A stretch of 64,000 nucleotides of DNA from Bacteroidota bacterium (GCA_016718825.1 JADKCL010000016.1:1-64000); one strand, 5' to 3'. Counted from the stretch's first letter, positions 37,541-47,609 are shown. Translations and numbers: made by a program. The notes: a model not told the origin generated them from the sequence alone.

Positions 37541-38095
37541 CTATTCTCCCCATTGGTAACCGGCGTTTTCCAGTCCCATCAAATCAAGTGCACGCAAAAC
37601 GACGGTATCGGCCAAGGCCTCAAAGGATGTCGGCTTGGAATAAAACGACGGTGCCGCTGGCAAGACAATCCCTCCTGCCTGGGTCACTTTCAGCATGTTT
37701 TCCAAATGAATGCTGCTCAAAGGCGTATCGCGCACCATGCAAATCAAACGACGGCGCTCTTTGAGGATCACGTCCGCAGCCCGGGTAGTGAGGTCGTCAG
37801 AGATCCCGTGGGCAATACGGCCGAGGGTGCCCATGCTGCACGGCACGATCAGCATGTTCATGTAACGGGCACTGCCAGAGGCAAATGGCGCAAAAAAATC
37901 ACCGCGTTCGTAAATTTTAAATGGAATTTCAAACGGGATACCCAGTTCTTGCTCCCAGACCGTGGCGGCATTGCGGCTCAAAACGACCCCCACTTCGACA
38001 TCATCGCGTTGCGAAAGATGAAAAAACGTGCGCTGTGCATAGATACTGCCACTTGCACCCGTCACTGCCACTACAATCTTGTGTTTTTTGCTCAT
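37541..38095 (-). CDS. ubiX: UbiX-type flavin prenyltransferase
   Basis: Makes prenylated FMN, the cofactor of UbiD-type decarboxylases. The 184-residue protein starts IVVAVTGASGSIYAQRTF (FMN-binding) and carries VVLSRNAATVW, NMLIVPCSMGTLGRIAHGISDDLTTRAADVILKE (family core, about 80-112), RRLICMVRDTPLSSIHLENML and a final PAAPSFYSKP. In organisms using the futalosine route, a UbiX/UbiD pair removes the carboxyl group of the naphthoate intermediate. With mqnE and mqnA nearby, that role is likely, but no ubiD-like gene is in the window. Confidence 0.92.
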   Translation of the reverse strand: MSKKHKIVVAVTGASGSIYAQRTFFHLSQRDDVEVGVVLSRNAATVWEQELGIPFEIPFKIYERGDFFAPFASGSARYMNMLIVPCSMGTLGRIAHGISDDLTTRAADVILKERRRLICMVRDTPLSSIHLENMLKVTQAGGIVLPAAPSFYSKPTSFEALADTVVLRALDLMGLENAGYQWGE

Positions 38096-38438
38096 TTCCC
38101 TTCGAATTGCAGGCTAAACCTACGGCTTTAACAGATTGTTTTGAAGTTGCTCAATTCCAAAGTATCGAGGCATTTTTTGCAGCCGATTTCCAATACTTCG
38201 ATGTCGAGTTTACCAAGCTTAAGTAAACAGAGCAGCAATTTTAAACAAACGAAATGGTGAACTCAACATCGAAAAAAGGACTAAGAGCAGCGATTCTCCA
38301 TTGAATAGAACCACCAAAGGGGAAAATAACATCCAATTTGCACGCATAAACTGCGTAACTGAAAAAGAAATTATCGCATGAAACTTTCACAAAAAATGGT
38401 TAACTAGTCTCTTAATCAATGTAATACCTGTTTTGCTT
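38096..38438. other. Divergent intergenic region, ubiX / T9SS cargo gene
   Basis: A 343-bp AT-rich region. I found no exact TAnnTTTG box for either gene; the closest is TAGGTTTA about 18 nt before ubiX. I see no gene or repeat. Confidence 0.5.
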
Positions 38439-40529
38439 ATGAAGAAAAAAACACTTTTTGCACTTCTCTTAGCTTGTTTTGCCCTTTCGGGACCTTCAAT
38501 TTTTGCACAACAACCGACAAAGTACGTCGCCAAGCCGCAACAGATTGCAGCAAAAGCGACCTACAACCCATCCTTTAGAATGGAAAATGGGTCTGAGCAG
38601 CCGATCGTCACGAACAAATCGGCGATTCCACGGGCTAATTCTGCCAACGGGAGAACATCAACCATCAGCAATGCCGTGATGATTGGCTCATCCGGCAACG
38701 TCTTCACTTGTATGCGCGGTGAACAAAACCAAGTGGTCGCAGTGGACTCGCTGGACATGGTCGCCTTTGTACACCGCAGCAATCCGAGTGTGTTTGGAGG
38801 CAGCTCCGGGAATCTGCGTTATGACGTATCCATCGATGGTGGAGGAACATTCAGCAACGATATCGGCCCCATGAATCCGACGATGAGCTACGTTGCCCGC
38901 TACCCCAACATCAGCGTTTCCAACTATTTTGGAGGCACCAATCCCTTGAATGCCGAGTTTGTTTATGAGGCTTCTGCGCTCAATAGCGGAGCAAGTTCAT
39001 TTGACGGGCATGTTTACGGAGTTTCGGCATTGTATACGTCCGGTTCGCCGACGACAACCGAGCACTACGCCTTCCAAGGTCAAGGTGCCATGCTTCCCGG
39101 CGGATTGACGCAAAGTGCGCGCGGCATTTATTGGGTGACCGATATTGAAGGCAACGGAACAGCCAACACCGGGGACATCTACGTGTATCGTGGTGAATAT
39201 CAACCTTCATTGCACGATATCACTTTCGTGCGAACGGATACGATCGATGACAATTCCAACTTGTCCTTTAGCGGTGATCCACGACTTGTGGGATCCAATA
39301 TTGCCTTTTCACCCGACGGAGAGATTGGTTGGGTTGCGTGGCTCGGAGACGTCGTCGGCGGGAATGACAGCGTCTTCTCTCCCATTTTTTCAAAAAGTAC
39401 AGACTGCGGGGAAACTTGGAGTGCGGCCATGGAGGTCAACCTCGATGCGATTGCTTGGATCAAGGATTCACTTCAAACGCTTTGGGTGGATTCCTTGGGA
39501 AATCCAGCTTCTGATGGGAATGCAAGCTGCGCGTTTGACTATGACTTGACGGTCGATGCCGATGGAAATCCGCACATGGCGGTTGTCATTTGCACCGGAA
39601 TCGATTATTCCGTCAGTTCTGGGCTTGCAAAATTCTTGGGCGACGTCACGACGCCTGATGGGGGCTCGACTTGGGAGGTAGACTATATCTCTCCCGTTTT
39701 AACGTTTCGCACGCCGGAGTTCGGTGCGAGTACTACCGTGACGATGGACAATCAGCCTCAAATCGCACGTGATGAAGGCGGATGCAACATTTTCTTTTCT
39801 TGGGCAGATTCTGATACAGCATTGGTCACGGGCAATCTCAACGGAATCGGATTCGGAGAAAGTGCCAATCTTGCACCCAACCTCCGCATTTCAGCCAAAA
39901 ACATCGCTTCGGGAATGAAAACATACCCCAAGCTGGTGACCGACCTCGATTTGACTTGGGAAGGTGCTGCCTTGTTTCCGGCCCTTGCGCCGATCGTCCT
40001 GAACGATCCAACGGGTTGGAATCTCCCGATTGTCGTGGCCTCCATGGGGAGCAATGATCCAGTCAACCCCGCTACCTTTTATTATCTGGGGAACGACTGC
40101 CACATCGCCAATGGCAGCTGGTGCAGCCCCGCGTCGATGGAGTTGAGCTGGGGATATTTTGGAAATTCCGCGTTTGTATCGCCGTGCAGCAACCCGGCAG
40201 TCGCATTTTGCAACAATGCACCCCAAGGGCCCTGCGTACCCGTCGGCATCAGTCCGCAGGTTGCGAGCGGCGTGACTTTGCATGATGCCTTCCCCAATCC
40301 AACGGATGCAGCAACGGTGATCGGGGTAACTTTGACAGCCAATGCCGATGCGATCCTTACCCTCCATAACGGTCTCGGGCAGGAAGTTGCCACGATTGCC
40401 AAAGGCAACTTTGCAACTGGCGAACATCAATTCAGCCTGAATGCCAGCCAATTGGCTCCGGGAATCTACTTCTATCAATGGAGGACGGAGTCGGAATTGG
40501 TCAGCAAAAAGTTGATTGTCGCGCATTGA
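38439..40529 (+). CDS. Secreted protein with sialidase-like repeats and T9SS type A sorting domain
   Basis: The 696-residue protein starts with a signal peptide (KKKTLFALLLACFALSGPSIFA). The middle has BNR/sialidase-like turns (YDVSIDGGGTFSND, FSKSTDCGETWSAAMEV, DVTTPDGGSTWEVDYI), which suggest a beta-propeller; no catalytic residues of a sialidase can be assigned. The last 80 residues are a T9SS type A tail (LHDAFPNPTDAATVIG, LHNGLGQEVATI, LAPGIYFYQW, KKLIVAH), so it is exported by type IX secretion. The ATG at 38439 is preferred to the TTG at 38433. A terminator follows. Confidence 0.8.
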   Translation: MKKKTLFALLLACFALSGPSIFAQQPTKYVAKPQQIAAKATYNPSFRMENGSEQPIVTNKSAIPRANSANGRTSTISNAVMIGSSGNVFTCMRGEQNQVVAVDSLDMVAFVHRSNPSVFGGSSGNLRYDVSIDGGGTFSNDIGPMNPTMSYVARYPNISVSNYFGGTNPLNAEFVYEASALNSGASSFDGHVYGVSALYTSGSPTTTEHYAFQGQGAMLPGGLTQSARGIYWVTDIEGNGTANTGDIYVYRGEYQPSLHDITFVRTDTIDDNSNLSFSGDPRLVGSNIAFSPDGEIGWVAWLGDVVGGNDSVFSPIFSKSTDCGETWSAAMEVNLDAIAWIKDSLQTLWVDSLGNPASDGNASCAFDYDLTVDADGNPHMAVVICTGIDYSVSSGLAKFLGDVTTPDGGSTWEVDYISPVLTFRTPEFGASTTVTMDNQPQIARDEGGCNIFFSWADSDTALVTGNLNGIGFGESANLAPNLRISAKNIASGMKTYPKLVTDLDLTWEGAALFPALAPIVLNDPTGWNLPIVVASMGSNDPVNPATFYYLGNDCHIANGSWCSPASMELSWGYFGNSAFVSPCSNPAVAFCNNAPQGPCVPVGISPQVASGVTLHDAFPNPTDAATVIGVTLTANADAILTLHNGLGQEVATIAKGNFATGEHQFSLNASQLAPGIYFYQWRTESELVSKKLIVAH

Positions 40530-40552
40530 TCCACCAACATTTTCAGAAATTG

Positions 40553-40585
40553 GAGGGGCTGGCAATTGTCAGCCCCTCTCCTTTT
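40553..40585 (+). terminator. Rho-independent terminator after the T9SS cargo gene
   Basis: Stem gaggggctg / cagcccctc (9 bp, 8-nt loop) followed by tccttttc, 24 bases past the stop. Confidence 0.75.
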
Positions 40586-40719
40586 CATCACTTTTGGAAT
40601 CAGCGCTTTCAAGCCAAATCAATTGCGGGCTTGGGCGGGTTAAAATTGCCCGTTAATAATTTTTAAGGCTTTGAAGGCCTGTTTTCGGTGGATAAATGCT
40701 GCTGAAGGCTCCATTCAAA

Positions 40720-40752
40720 TTTGCGCCGAGGTCCGACTTGTCCTTAGATTTG
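40720..40752 (+). promoter_or_regulatory. batD promoter, TTTG-N21-TAGATTTG
   Basis: TTTG at 40720-40723 and an exact TAGATTTG at 40745-40752, 34 nt before the ATG at 40787. Confidence 0.65.
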
Positions 40753-40786
40753 CTGCAACATTCGTCCCGAAGTGGTAAAACGGAAA

Positions 40787-42325
40787 ATGAAAAAGCTATT
40801 GCATGCCCGTGTAAAACTTGGATTGTCCGTCCTCACGGTGCTCCAATTTGCCTTGATGGGCAATTTGTTTGCACAACAGATCCAAATCGGTCCCAATTCA
40901 AAGGAAATCACAACCGACGACCAATTTGTTTTGTCGGTGACGATGAGCGGAATAGCCGGGGGATCGATACCGCAGGCGCGCTTTCCAGAAATCAAGGGCT
41001 TGCAGGCCGGCGGGACTTCCACTTCACAAAACTGGATCAACGGTGCCGCTTCCGTCACTTTTTCGAAGTCCTATTTTGCCCCCAATCCCGGCAAATTCAC
41101 TGTTCCCGAGATGTCCTATGAATTCAACGGAAAGGTTGCAAAAAGCCCTGCTTTCACATTGAATGTCAAAAAGGGCTCCGGCAAAAAACAACAGGCCAAT
41201 CAAGGATATCGGGATCCCTTTGCTGACTTTTTTAACGACCCGTTTTTCGGCGGTGGGCAACGCAAGCAGCCTGAAGACTTGAAATTCAAGTCCCTCTCAG
41301 CGGATTATTTCCTCAGCGTAAACCTCGACAAACGCAGTTGCTACATCGGTGAGCAGGTCCATGGCGATGTGATCCTCTACGTCAATGAAATGGATGCGCG
41401 CAAAATCAAGGTCGACGGAATGGCGATCATGGAAATGCAGCAGCGTATCAAAAACAATGGATTCTGGCAGGAAATCATTGAACTCAAGGAGATTCCAGCT
41501 GAGCGTGCACAGGTCAACGGCAAGAATTATATCGCCTACACGCTTTACAAGAACATTCTTTTCCCGATCAAAACAGGTAATATCGCATTCAAAGACATCT
41601 ATTTGGATGGCATGAAACTCGCCGTGGCCACCAATGCAGACCCGATGTCGCGATTTATGGGACGCGATACCAAATTTGAGGCGATCAAAATCAAAGCGGC
41701 TGACCGTGAATTGATTGTAAATCCGCTGCCTGCTACGAACTTGCCGGATGCAAACATGGTAGGCAAATTCAAACTCGAAGCAGCCTTGAGCCATAAGGAA
41801 ATCAAAACCGGCGAAAACCTTGAGCTTGAGATCAAAATTGCTGGCAATGGCAACATTGCGATGATGGCGGACCCGGTGGTCTCCTTCCCCGAAAGCTTTG
41901 AAGTTTACGACCCCTCGACGACGTACAACTCCAGAATCCAGGGAAATGGTTTGCTGGGAGACAAAAGCTGGAAATGGTCGATGTTGCCGACGCGTAGCGG
42001 AGACTTTGACCTCGGGCCTTTGCGCTTCTACTACTTCGATCCGGAAAAGGCTGCTTATGATTCGCTTGTCGTTCCAGAGCTGAAGGTCAAAGTAACTGGC
42101 GACGACATTGAAAACCAACGAATTGGAAAAAGTGGCACGGATGATTTTTACGTTTCCGCGTTTGGTGCAAGTTCGGCGGCGGTAACAAATGGAAACCGGG
42201 TCAGCATGATTGTTTTCGTCTCGGGAATGGTGCTCGTCATCGGGATGGTCACTACGGGGTTGATGCGCCGCCGCAAGGTGAGCAAGGTTCCGAAGCAGGA
42301 AAACGAGGATTTCTGGTCAAAATAG
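40787..42325 (+). CDS. batD: BatD family protein (aerotolerance-type), orphan
   Basis: BatD proteins are periplasmic, membrane-anchored partners of the Bat (Bacteroides aerotolerance) von Willebrand proteins. The 512-residue protein has a signal peptide (LGLSVLTVLQFALMGNLFAQ) and BatD landmarks: FVLSVTMSGI, QNWINGAASVTFSKSYFAPNPGKF, DPFADFFNDPFFGGG and repeated Ig-like domains (SCYIGEQVHGDVILYV, KTGENLELEIKIAGNGNI). One C-terminal membrane helix (VSMIVFVSGMVLVIGMVTTG, about 475-494) precedes a basic tail. The ATG at 40787 is preferred to the GTG at 40772. No batA, batB, batC or batE is adjacent, which is unusual. It converges on an unknown gene. Confidence 0.85.
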   Translation: MKKLLHARVKLGLSVLTVLQFALMGNLFAQQIQIGPNSKEITTDDQFVLSVTMSGIAGGSIPQARFPEIKGLQAGGTSTSQNWINGAASVTFSKSYFAPNPGKFTVPEMSYEFNGKVAKSPAFTLNVKKGSGKKQQANQGYRDPFADFFNDPFFGGGQRKQPEDLKFKSLSADYFLSVNLDKRSCYIGEQVHGDVILYVNEMDARKIKVDGMAIMEMQQRIKNNGFWQEIIELKEIPAERAQVNGKNYIAYTLYKNILFPIKTGNIAFKDIYLDGMKLAVATNADPMSRFMGRDTKFEAIKIKAADRELIVNPLPATNLPDANMVGKFKLEAALSHKEIKTGENLELEIKIAGNGNIAMMADPVVSFPESFEVYDPSTTYNSRIQGNGLLGDKSWKWSMLPTRSGDFDLGPLRFYYFDPEKAAYDSLVVPELKVKVTGDDIENQRIGKSGTDDFYVSAFGASSAAVTNGNRVSMIVFVSGMVLVIGMVTTGLMRRRKVSKVPKQENEDFWSK

Positions 42326-42342
42326 GGTCGTAATGCGAGGTT

Positions 42343-43854
42343 TCAGGTCATTTCCCTGAGCTTCTGCAGGATCGTGGACCAAAGCTGTTCGTAGGGAATG
42401 ATCTCCAAGCTTGCCAGGTTGCCGGCCTCATAGTTAAACCTGCTCGATTTAAGGCTTTGGAAATACTGATCGGCGATTTTGGATGTCGCTTCGTATTCGA
42501 ATCCTTTCTTTTCCATCAGCAGCATCATTTTGAGGAAGCAGTTGCTGCGGTAGTTTTCGTCGAGTTTCAGATAGCGTGAGCAATACACCTTGAGCGCCTC
42601 GGCGCGGGCGATGATCCCGTCAAAATCCCGCCGATCCAGCAAAAACAGGATTTGCAAGATGATGATGGCAATGTTGAGTCCCCGTTTGTCTTTGGAATAA
42701 GTAGGAACCTCGTTGAGGAACTTCATCAGTTTGAACTGCGATTCGGCTACGCCTCCAGCCTCGGCATCGATTCTGCCGTTGAGAATGTACCGAAGGAAAG
42801 CCTCAAAAATCCGCCACTTTTCCTTGCGCACATCATCAAGACTACTGAACCTCGGATGCTCGGTGACTTGTCTGAATACCTCCGCAGCCTGCGCGTAGTG
42901 GGCGGTGTGCATGCAGAGGAGGAAGAAGTGTTCTTGGAAAATCATCCAATTGAGCGATCCATCTCCAAAGAATTGCAGACCATTGTTGAAAGTTTTCAGT
43001 CCCGGCTCAAATGTTCCCAATTGAATATAGGCGGTCATGCGATAGAGGGCGATCTCACCGTACCTGATCTTCGCAGCAAGGTGTTTTCGCTTGCTGAGAA
43101 AGACCTCCGTTTGATCGCATGCCTCTAGGACCAGATCTGGATTCCCGCCAATTTGTCCAGCCATCACACGGAGGCGAAAAAGCACCAGTTCCAGCTTGAA
43201 AGAAGTATGCTTTCTCCTTTCCAACTCAATCTCTTCCACGAAGGCATTGGCAGTACTCGCCAATTCGGGCTGATTTGAGGAGCTTTTGCCGAATGGCAAA
43301 GTGATGATTTGATAGAATTCCTCTGCCTTACATTCTGCATGAAAAATTGCCTCCACCTCCCGAAAACGCTTTCGATAATGCTCGAAATCAGTTCTGTTTC
43401 CCGAAAATGCGGCCGAATATCGCAAACTTAGCAAGCAGCTAAGGGCTACATCATTCAATTCAAATTTCTCCGCCTGATGCAATGTGGTGATCAGCATTGA
43501 TTCACCTGCCTTGCGTGCACCACTCTGCAGCAACGCCTTGGCTGCGACAAGGTTACGATTGCATTGCAAAATCGCCTGATCATACCTGCTCATCGTATTG
43601 TCCAAAAACAACAGCGTATTCAGCAAGCGATTTTTGACCCGCGACTTTAGCATCAAGTACTTCTTTTCAGAAGGCTCCACGCCAAAAAGTGCCATGGAGG
43701 CATCGGCATCAGTCTTGAAAGTCCCTTCCTTGATACCTTGGTATAGACGGTAGTAGAGATTTTTTCTATCTCGACCAGCAGTTTCATTGAAAACCTCGAT
43801 CCGCCTTAGACGCATCCTTCCAACAACCCTGATTATTTCTTGCAACCTATCCAT
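42343..43854 (-). CDS. Hypothetical helical (TPR-like) protein, 503 residues
   Basis: I do not recognise a named domain. The protein is soluble, without signal peptide, and almost entirely helical. Repeated Leu/Ala/Tyr patterns (AAKALLQSGARKAGESMLIT, IRYGEIALYRMTAYIQLGTF, LLCMHTAHYAQAAEVFRQV) suggest tetratricopeptide-like helical pairs. The N-terminus (MDRLQEIIRVVGRMRLRRIE) looks like a conserved start. Such large helical cytoplasmic proteins of unknown role are common in Saprospiria-type genomes. It is divergent from the small gene at 44022 and convergent with batD. No promoter box was seen. Confidence 0.7.
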   Translation of the reverse strand: MDRLQEIIRVVGRMRLRRIEVFNETAGRDRKNLYYRLYQGIKEGTFKTDADASMALFGVEPSEKKYLMLKSRVKNRLLNTLLFLDNTMSRYDQAILQCNRNLVAAKALLQSGARKAGESMLITTLHQAEKFELNDVALSCLLSLRYSAAFSGNRTDFEHYRKRFREVEAIFHAECKAEEFYQIITLPFGKSSSNQPELASTANAFVEEIELERRKHTSFKLELVLFRLRVMAGQIGGNPDLVLEACDQTEVFLSKRKHLAAKIRYGEIALYRMTAYIQLGTFEPGLKTFNNGLQFFGDGSLNWMIFQEHFFLLCMHTAHYAQAAEVFRQVTEHPRFSSLDDVRKEKWRIFEAFLRYILNGRIDAEAGGVAESQFKLMKFLNEVPTYSKDKRGLNIAIIILQILFLLDRRDFDGIIARAEALKVYCSRYLKLDENYRSNCFLKMMLLMEKKGFEYEATSKIADQYFQSLKSSRFNYEAGNLASLEIIPYEQLWSTILQKLREMT

Positions 43855-44021
43855 TGCCTATCCCAAAACTGGCCCCCCAAGTTATCCAAAAAACGAATCT
43901 AAACCTATCTAAACTTCCTTACAGTGTTACTTTTAGGCTTTAACCGTAACCTCAAAAAGTAGAATAACTTAGGAACATTGTGTCAAATAATTTCTTGGAA
44001 ACACCTTAATTCACGTCAGTC

Positions 44022-44207
44022 ATGAATCTTATTGTTGCGATTTTTATCTATCTCGGCCTCGCTACTTCAGCCGAAACTGTGATCACCGATCAAGACATCT
44101 TGATCCACCAAGAAGAAATCAATCGAGTCCAGAACGACCCTAGTTTCTATGAGTTTCTTGAAGACATTGGCGGTGTTGGCCAAATTGATATAGAGTCAGG
44201 AGTCTGA
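44022..44207 (+). CDS. Possible small secreted protein, 61 residues
   Basis: The sequence starts with a short hydrophobic stretch (MNLIVAIFIYLGLATSAE) that could be a signal peptide with cleavage after TSA. A 40-residue acidic part (HQEEINRVQNDPSFYEFLED) follows. The acidic composition and length are plausible for a real microprotein, but nothing homologous is recognised. It ends 7 bases before the 3' end of the gene on the other strand. No promoter box was found. It could be a chance frame. Confidence 0.4.
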   Translation: MNLIVAIFIYLGLATSAETVITDQDILIHQEEINRVQNDPSFYEFLEDIGGVGQIDIESGV

Positions 44208-44213
44208 TCTTCT

Positions 44214-46170
44214 TCATCTCCCCCCACCAAAAAAGTAATTGATCCGCGCTGTCGGATAGGGCCGAAACTCAACGGTAACTTGCTGCAAATCGAGTTCTTG
44301 TTGTGCGGCGCCAAAGATTTGATTGTTGGCCAGTACCTCGTACTTGTTTTTGTGAACTTGTACTTGCAGCCAACAACCGATGTCAATGGTACTCTGATTC
44401 TTGTGCCGGTATCCAATATTCAAAAGCGGTCCCGTTTGTAGGCTTACCTGACGAAGGCTAATGGCCTTCAAGAGGTTATCAAAGCCTACCATATTGGTTC
44501 TGAACCGCTTGGTCTGGTCAAAATGTTTGTATCCAGCCTCGGCATACCAACTGGTTTTCCGTGATTTTCCATCAAAAGTATAGCGGTACTTGTTGTCGAT
44601 GGTCAAAATGCGGTTGGTATCGAGCGTGGTTTCGGTGAATTTTTCCCAGTTCAGGTAGCTCTGATGCGTTTCCTTTCGCCTGAAGTTGGCCTCGACTTGT
44701 AGCCGCCTGCTTGGCCGCCACATTCCCTTCAAATTGGTTTCCAGATTACGGGTTGAGCGATCCGTCTTGTTGTAATCCACGAAGTCCTTCACGTTGTAGG
44801 TCACGTAAATGGATTGTTGCCCTTCAAGTCTCAGCGTCTTGTGAAGGTCCCAAGCAAAATCAAAATCCATTCTCAATGATCGCTGAATGTAATTGTCCTG
44901 GCTCTTTTCCTTGAGCAAGAAGGCGTAATGGCGATAATTCCCCTGCAATTGAAAGGCAGTTTGAAAGGTTTTGTTCCAGCCTGTTTTCCATTTCCCTGCG
45001 GCTACCCAACTCAGTTCGTCACGGTCGTCAAAATTGGTTTCACTGGGTGTGTCATACTGCAAATATTGATTGGTTGTCTTCAATTCCAGAGAATGGCGTC
45101 GCAGCGGCAACAAGATATCAAATTCAACCTTCTGGAAATTTTTGGTGAAGTCCTTTTGCTTTTCGCGCTCGACCTGTACTTCAAAATCGCTTTCGTTCAT
45201 CCCTAAATTGTTTTGAAGGAGGTAGCCCCGGCTGGAATATTGAAATTCATAGCTCCCGCTGGCGCGCAGGGCGCTCGTAACCCACGAAAGCCGCTGCATC
45301 GTTCCCAACTCCACACCCTGGAAAGTCAAGTTGTTCTCCTCCGGCGTGGGAAAAACAAGATTCTGAAAAACAAACCGACGTCGATGCAGCAGCATGTTGT
45401 TGCTGGATTGCCATTCCAATCCGGGTGCAAATTCGTAGCGCAATTCAAAATGTGGCATCAAGGTATCGCTCTGAATGCGCTTCACCGAATTTCCTTGATA
45501 ATCATCAAGTTCGTGCGTGCTCGCATGCACCCCTGCCGAGAGTGTGACGCCTTCCTCAAATCGTTTTGTCCATTCATGATCGACGACGACATTGTACTGC
45601 CTTCTTGGAGAAATTTGTTTATACCTGGCTATCAACTGTGTGCGCATCGTCAGTTGATCCTTCCATTCATGGGAAGATGTCACGAATAGCGCAGGTGAAA
45701 TTCCTTGATCCAATTGTACCGTTGGCTCGGTTCGCCCCAAAATCGCGGTGCGCGTATCCCAGGTATAACCTACGAGTGGTGTCACGTGCAAAAACGACCA
45801 AGGTTTGTACCGAATGCCACCATACACGCTGATTTTTTCGTTTTTGATTGTTCACATACTGATCCGTTTCGATCCAAGAAGCGACGTCCAACCGTTTTTT
45901 CAGCTGGAAATATTGCCAGAGATCGGTATGGAAATACATCTGAACAAATCGGCCTTCGTCTCGCGAACTGTTGTAGATGTTGCTGTGATTCAGTTTAAAA
46001 TCCAGCGAATAGCGGCCCTTTTGAAACGCATACCGCGCATCCAACATCGTAGAAAAGGTAAAATCGTTTTGTCGGTCAAACGAAAGCCGCATCATAGACC
46101 GTTCATCCTGAGCCAACAAGAGCCCCGGCAACCACGTCAGCAAGAACAGAAATGTGATGCGCCTCCCCAC
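44214..46170 (-). pseudogene. Outer-membrane beta-barrel protein, unknown family, one frameshift
   Basis: Two overlapping frames form one protein of about 650 residues. The first part (46170 to about 45845) begins with a signal peptide (GRRITFLFLLTWLPGLLLAQ) and reads to DQYVNNQ. The second (about 45840 to 44214) continues KISVYGGIRYKPWSFLH and ends in short amphipathic strands (TVEFRPYPTARINYFFGGG). The many aromatic alternating strands (FELRYEFAPGLEWQS, QFQLQGNYRHYAF-like) point to a large beta-barrel. The change of frame at 45833-45845, between two A/T runs, equals one extra or two missing bases. A sequencing error is more likely than decay because both parts are otherwise intact. The start codon is GTG at 46170 or 46176. 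Confidence 0.6.
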
Positions 46171-46300
46171 AACCACAAGTTAGGTAGAAATTTGGAGTTC
46201 GCGGTTGGCACTTGTGGCTTTTGACACCCGGGATTGTCACGGAAGCTCAAAGCTCCACCCCACCGTTTTAGCCTCGCTGAACTTCGATGCTTGTGGCTAA

Positions 46301-47578
46301 TTAATTAGCAGGCAAGACCTTCCCTGTGACTTCGCCGAATCCGATGCGGAGTCCGTCTTTTTCGCAATGGCCGCGCATGATGATGGTATCGCCGTCCTGA
46401 ATGAATTTGCGTTGGTTGCCATCGTGCAGCGCAATCGGGTTGGCGCCGCGCCAAGTGAGTTCGAGCATGGAGCCATAGCTGTCAGGCGTCGGACCTGAAA
46501 TTGTCCCCGAAGCGCAAATATCCCCGGGCTGCATGTTGCAACCATTGATCGTATGGTGTGCGAGCTGCTGTCGCATGTTCCAATACATGTATTTGTAGTT
46601 GGACTGGCTGATGGTTTCTGCACTGCCACCTTCGGGTTGCAACAATACCTCCAAGGCGATGTCAAAATTGGCAGCGCCATTGTTTTCTAGATAGGGCAAT
46701 GGCTTAGGATCTTGCTCAGGACCAGCAACTCGGAAGGGTTCGAGCGCATCCATCGTTACCACCCAAGGTGACAACGAACTTGCGAAGTTTTTACCCAAAA
46801 ACGGTCCGAGCGGCACATATTCCCAAGCTTGAATATCGCGGGCGCTCCAATCGTTGAATAGCATCATCCCAAAAATATGATCCTCAGCCTGTTCCACGGA
46901 GATGGACGAACCGAGTTCATTCCCGACTCCCACGACAAAGGCCATTTCCAATTCGAAGTCAAGCAATTTGCTCGGTCCAAAAACGGGCACCGTAGCGTCC
47001 AGAGGCAACATCTGCCCTTTGGGTCTGCGTATCTCTGTCCCTGAAATGACGATGGAGGAGGCGCGGCCATGGTATCCGATCGGGATATGTTTCCAATTGG
47101 GCATCAAGGCATTGTCTTTTCCGCGGAACATGATGCCTACGTTGGTGGCATGCTCGATGCTGCTGTAGAAATCGGTGTAGTCGTGGGTAAAAAAAGGCAA
47201 ACACATCGTGGCTTTCGCCTGCGGCACCAGCGCCAGTTTCCGGAGCACTTCGTTGTCCTGTACATCCAGACATTGAATGTCAAATAGATCGGCGATGCGT
47301 TCACGGAGGCTGCGCGTGGCAGCGCGTCCGAGTGAAGCAAAGCGATTTAATGTCGTGTCATTCAGGATCTCCAAGTCAAATCCACGATTTCCGAGCAAAC
47401 CCGATTCGGCCATGACATAGACGTCGATGATCATCTCGCCGAGCGCGATTCCGATCCGGGGTTTAGGATTGTCGGCCGTCTTGAAAATGCCAAATGGCAG
47501 GTTCTGAATCGGAAAATCGCTGCCTTCTGGCACAGCCACCCAAGTTTTGCGGGCGGGATCGTTGGATTCGAGCATCAT
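46301..47578 (-). CDS. fahA: Fumarylacetoacetase
   Basis: Hydrolyses 4-fumarylacetoacetate to fumarate and acetoacetate, the last step of tyrosine and phenylalanine breakdown. At 425 residues it is the full eukaryote-like length. It has an SH3-like N-terminal domain (LPFGIFKTADNPKPRIGIALG) and a catalytic domain with FFTHDYTDFYSSIEHATNVG, HIPIGYHGRASSIVISG, LDFELEMAFVVG, LFNDWSARDIQAWEYVPLG and LELTWRG. The metal-binding Asp and Glu of TDFYSS and FELEMAF and the catalytic His of DFYSSIEHA are present. No other homogentisate-pathway gene is adjacent. A TACATTTG box lies 23 nt upstream. Confidence 0.95.
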   Translation of the reverse strand: MMLESNDPARKTWVAVPEGSDFPIQNLPFGIFKTADNPKPRIGIALGEMIIDVYVMAESGLLGNRGFDLEILNDTTLNRFASLGRAATRSLRERIADLFDIQCLDVQDNEVLRKLALVPQAKATMCLPFFTHDYTDFYSSIEHATNVGIMFRGKDNALMPNWKHIPIGYHGRASSIVISGTEIRRPKGQMLPLDATVPVFGPSKLLDFELEMAFVVGVGNELGSSISVEQAEDHIFGMMLFNDWSARDIQAWEYVPLGPFLGKNFASSLSPWVVTMDALEPFRVAGPEQDPKPLPYLENNGAANFDIALEVLLQPEGGSAETISQSNYKYMYWNMRQQLAHHTINGCNMQPGDICASGTISGPTPDSYGSMLELTWRGANPIALHDGNQRKFIQDGDTIIMRGHCEKDGLRIGFGEVTGKVLPAN

Positions 47579-47601
47579 TGAAACGTCCTTTTAGATTGCC
47601 G

Positions 47602-47609
47602 CAAATGTA
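47602..47609 (-). promoter_or_regulatory. TACATTTG promoter box before fahA
   Basis: Exact TAnnTTTG on the minus strand, 23 nt before the start at 47578. Confidence 0.5.

Noticed and set aside
45833..45839. Programmed -1 frameshift at an A AAA AAT heptamer
   Set aside because: The needed shift is +1 or -2, not -1, so this slippery site cannot join the two frames.
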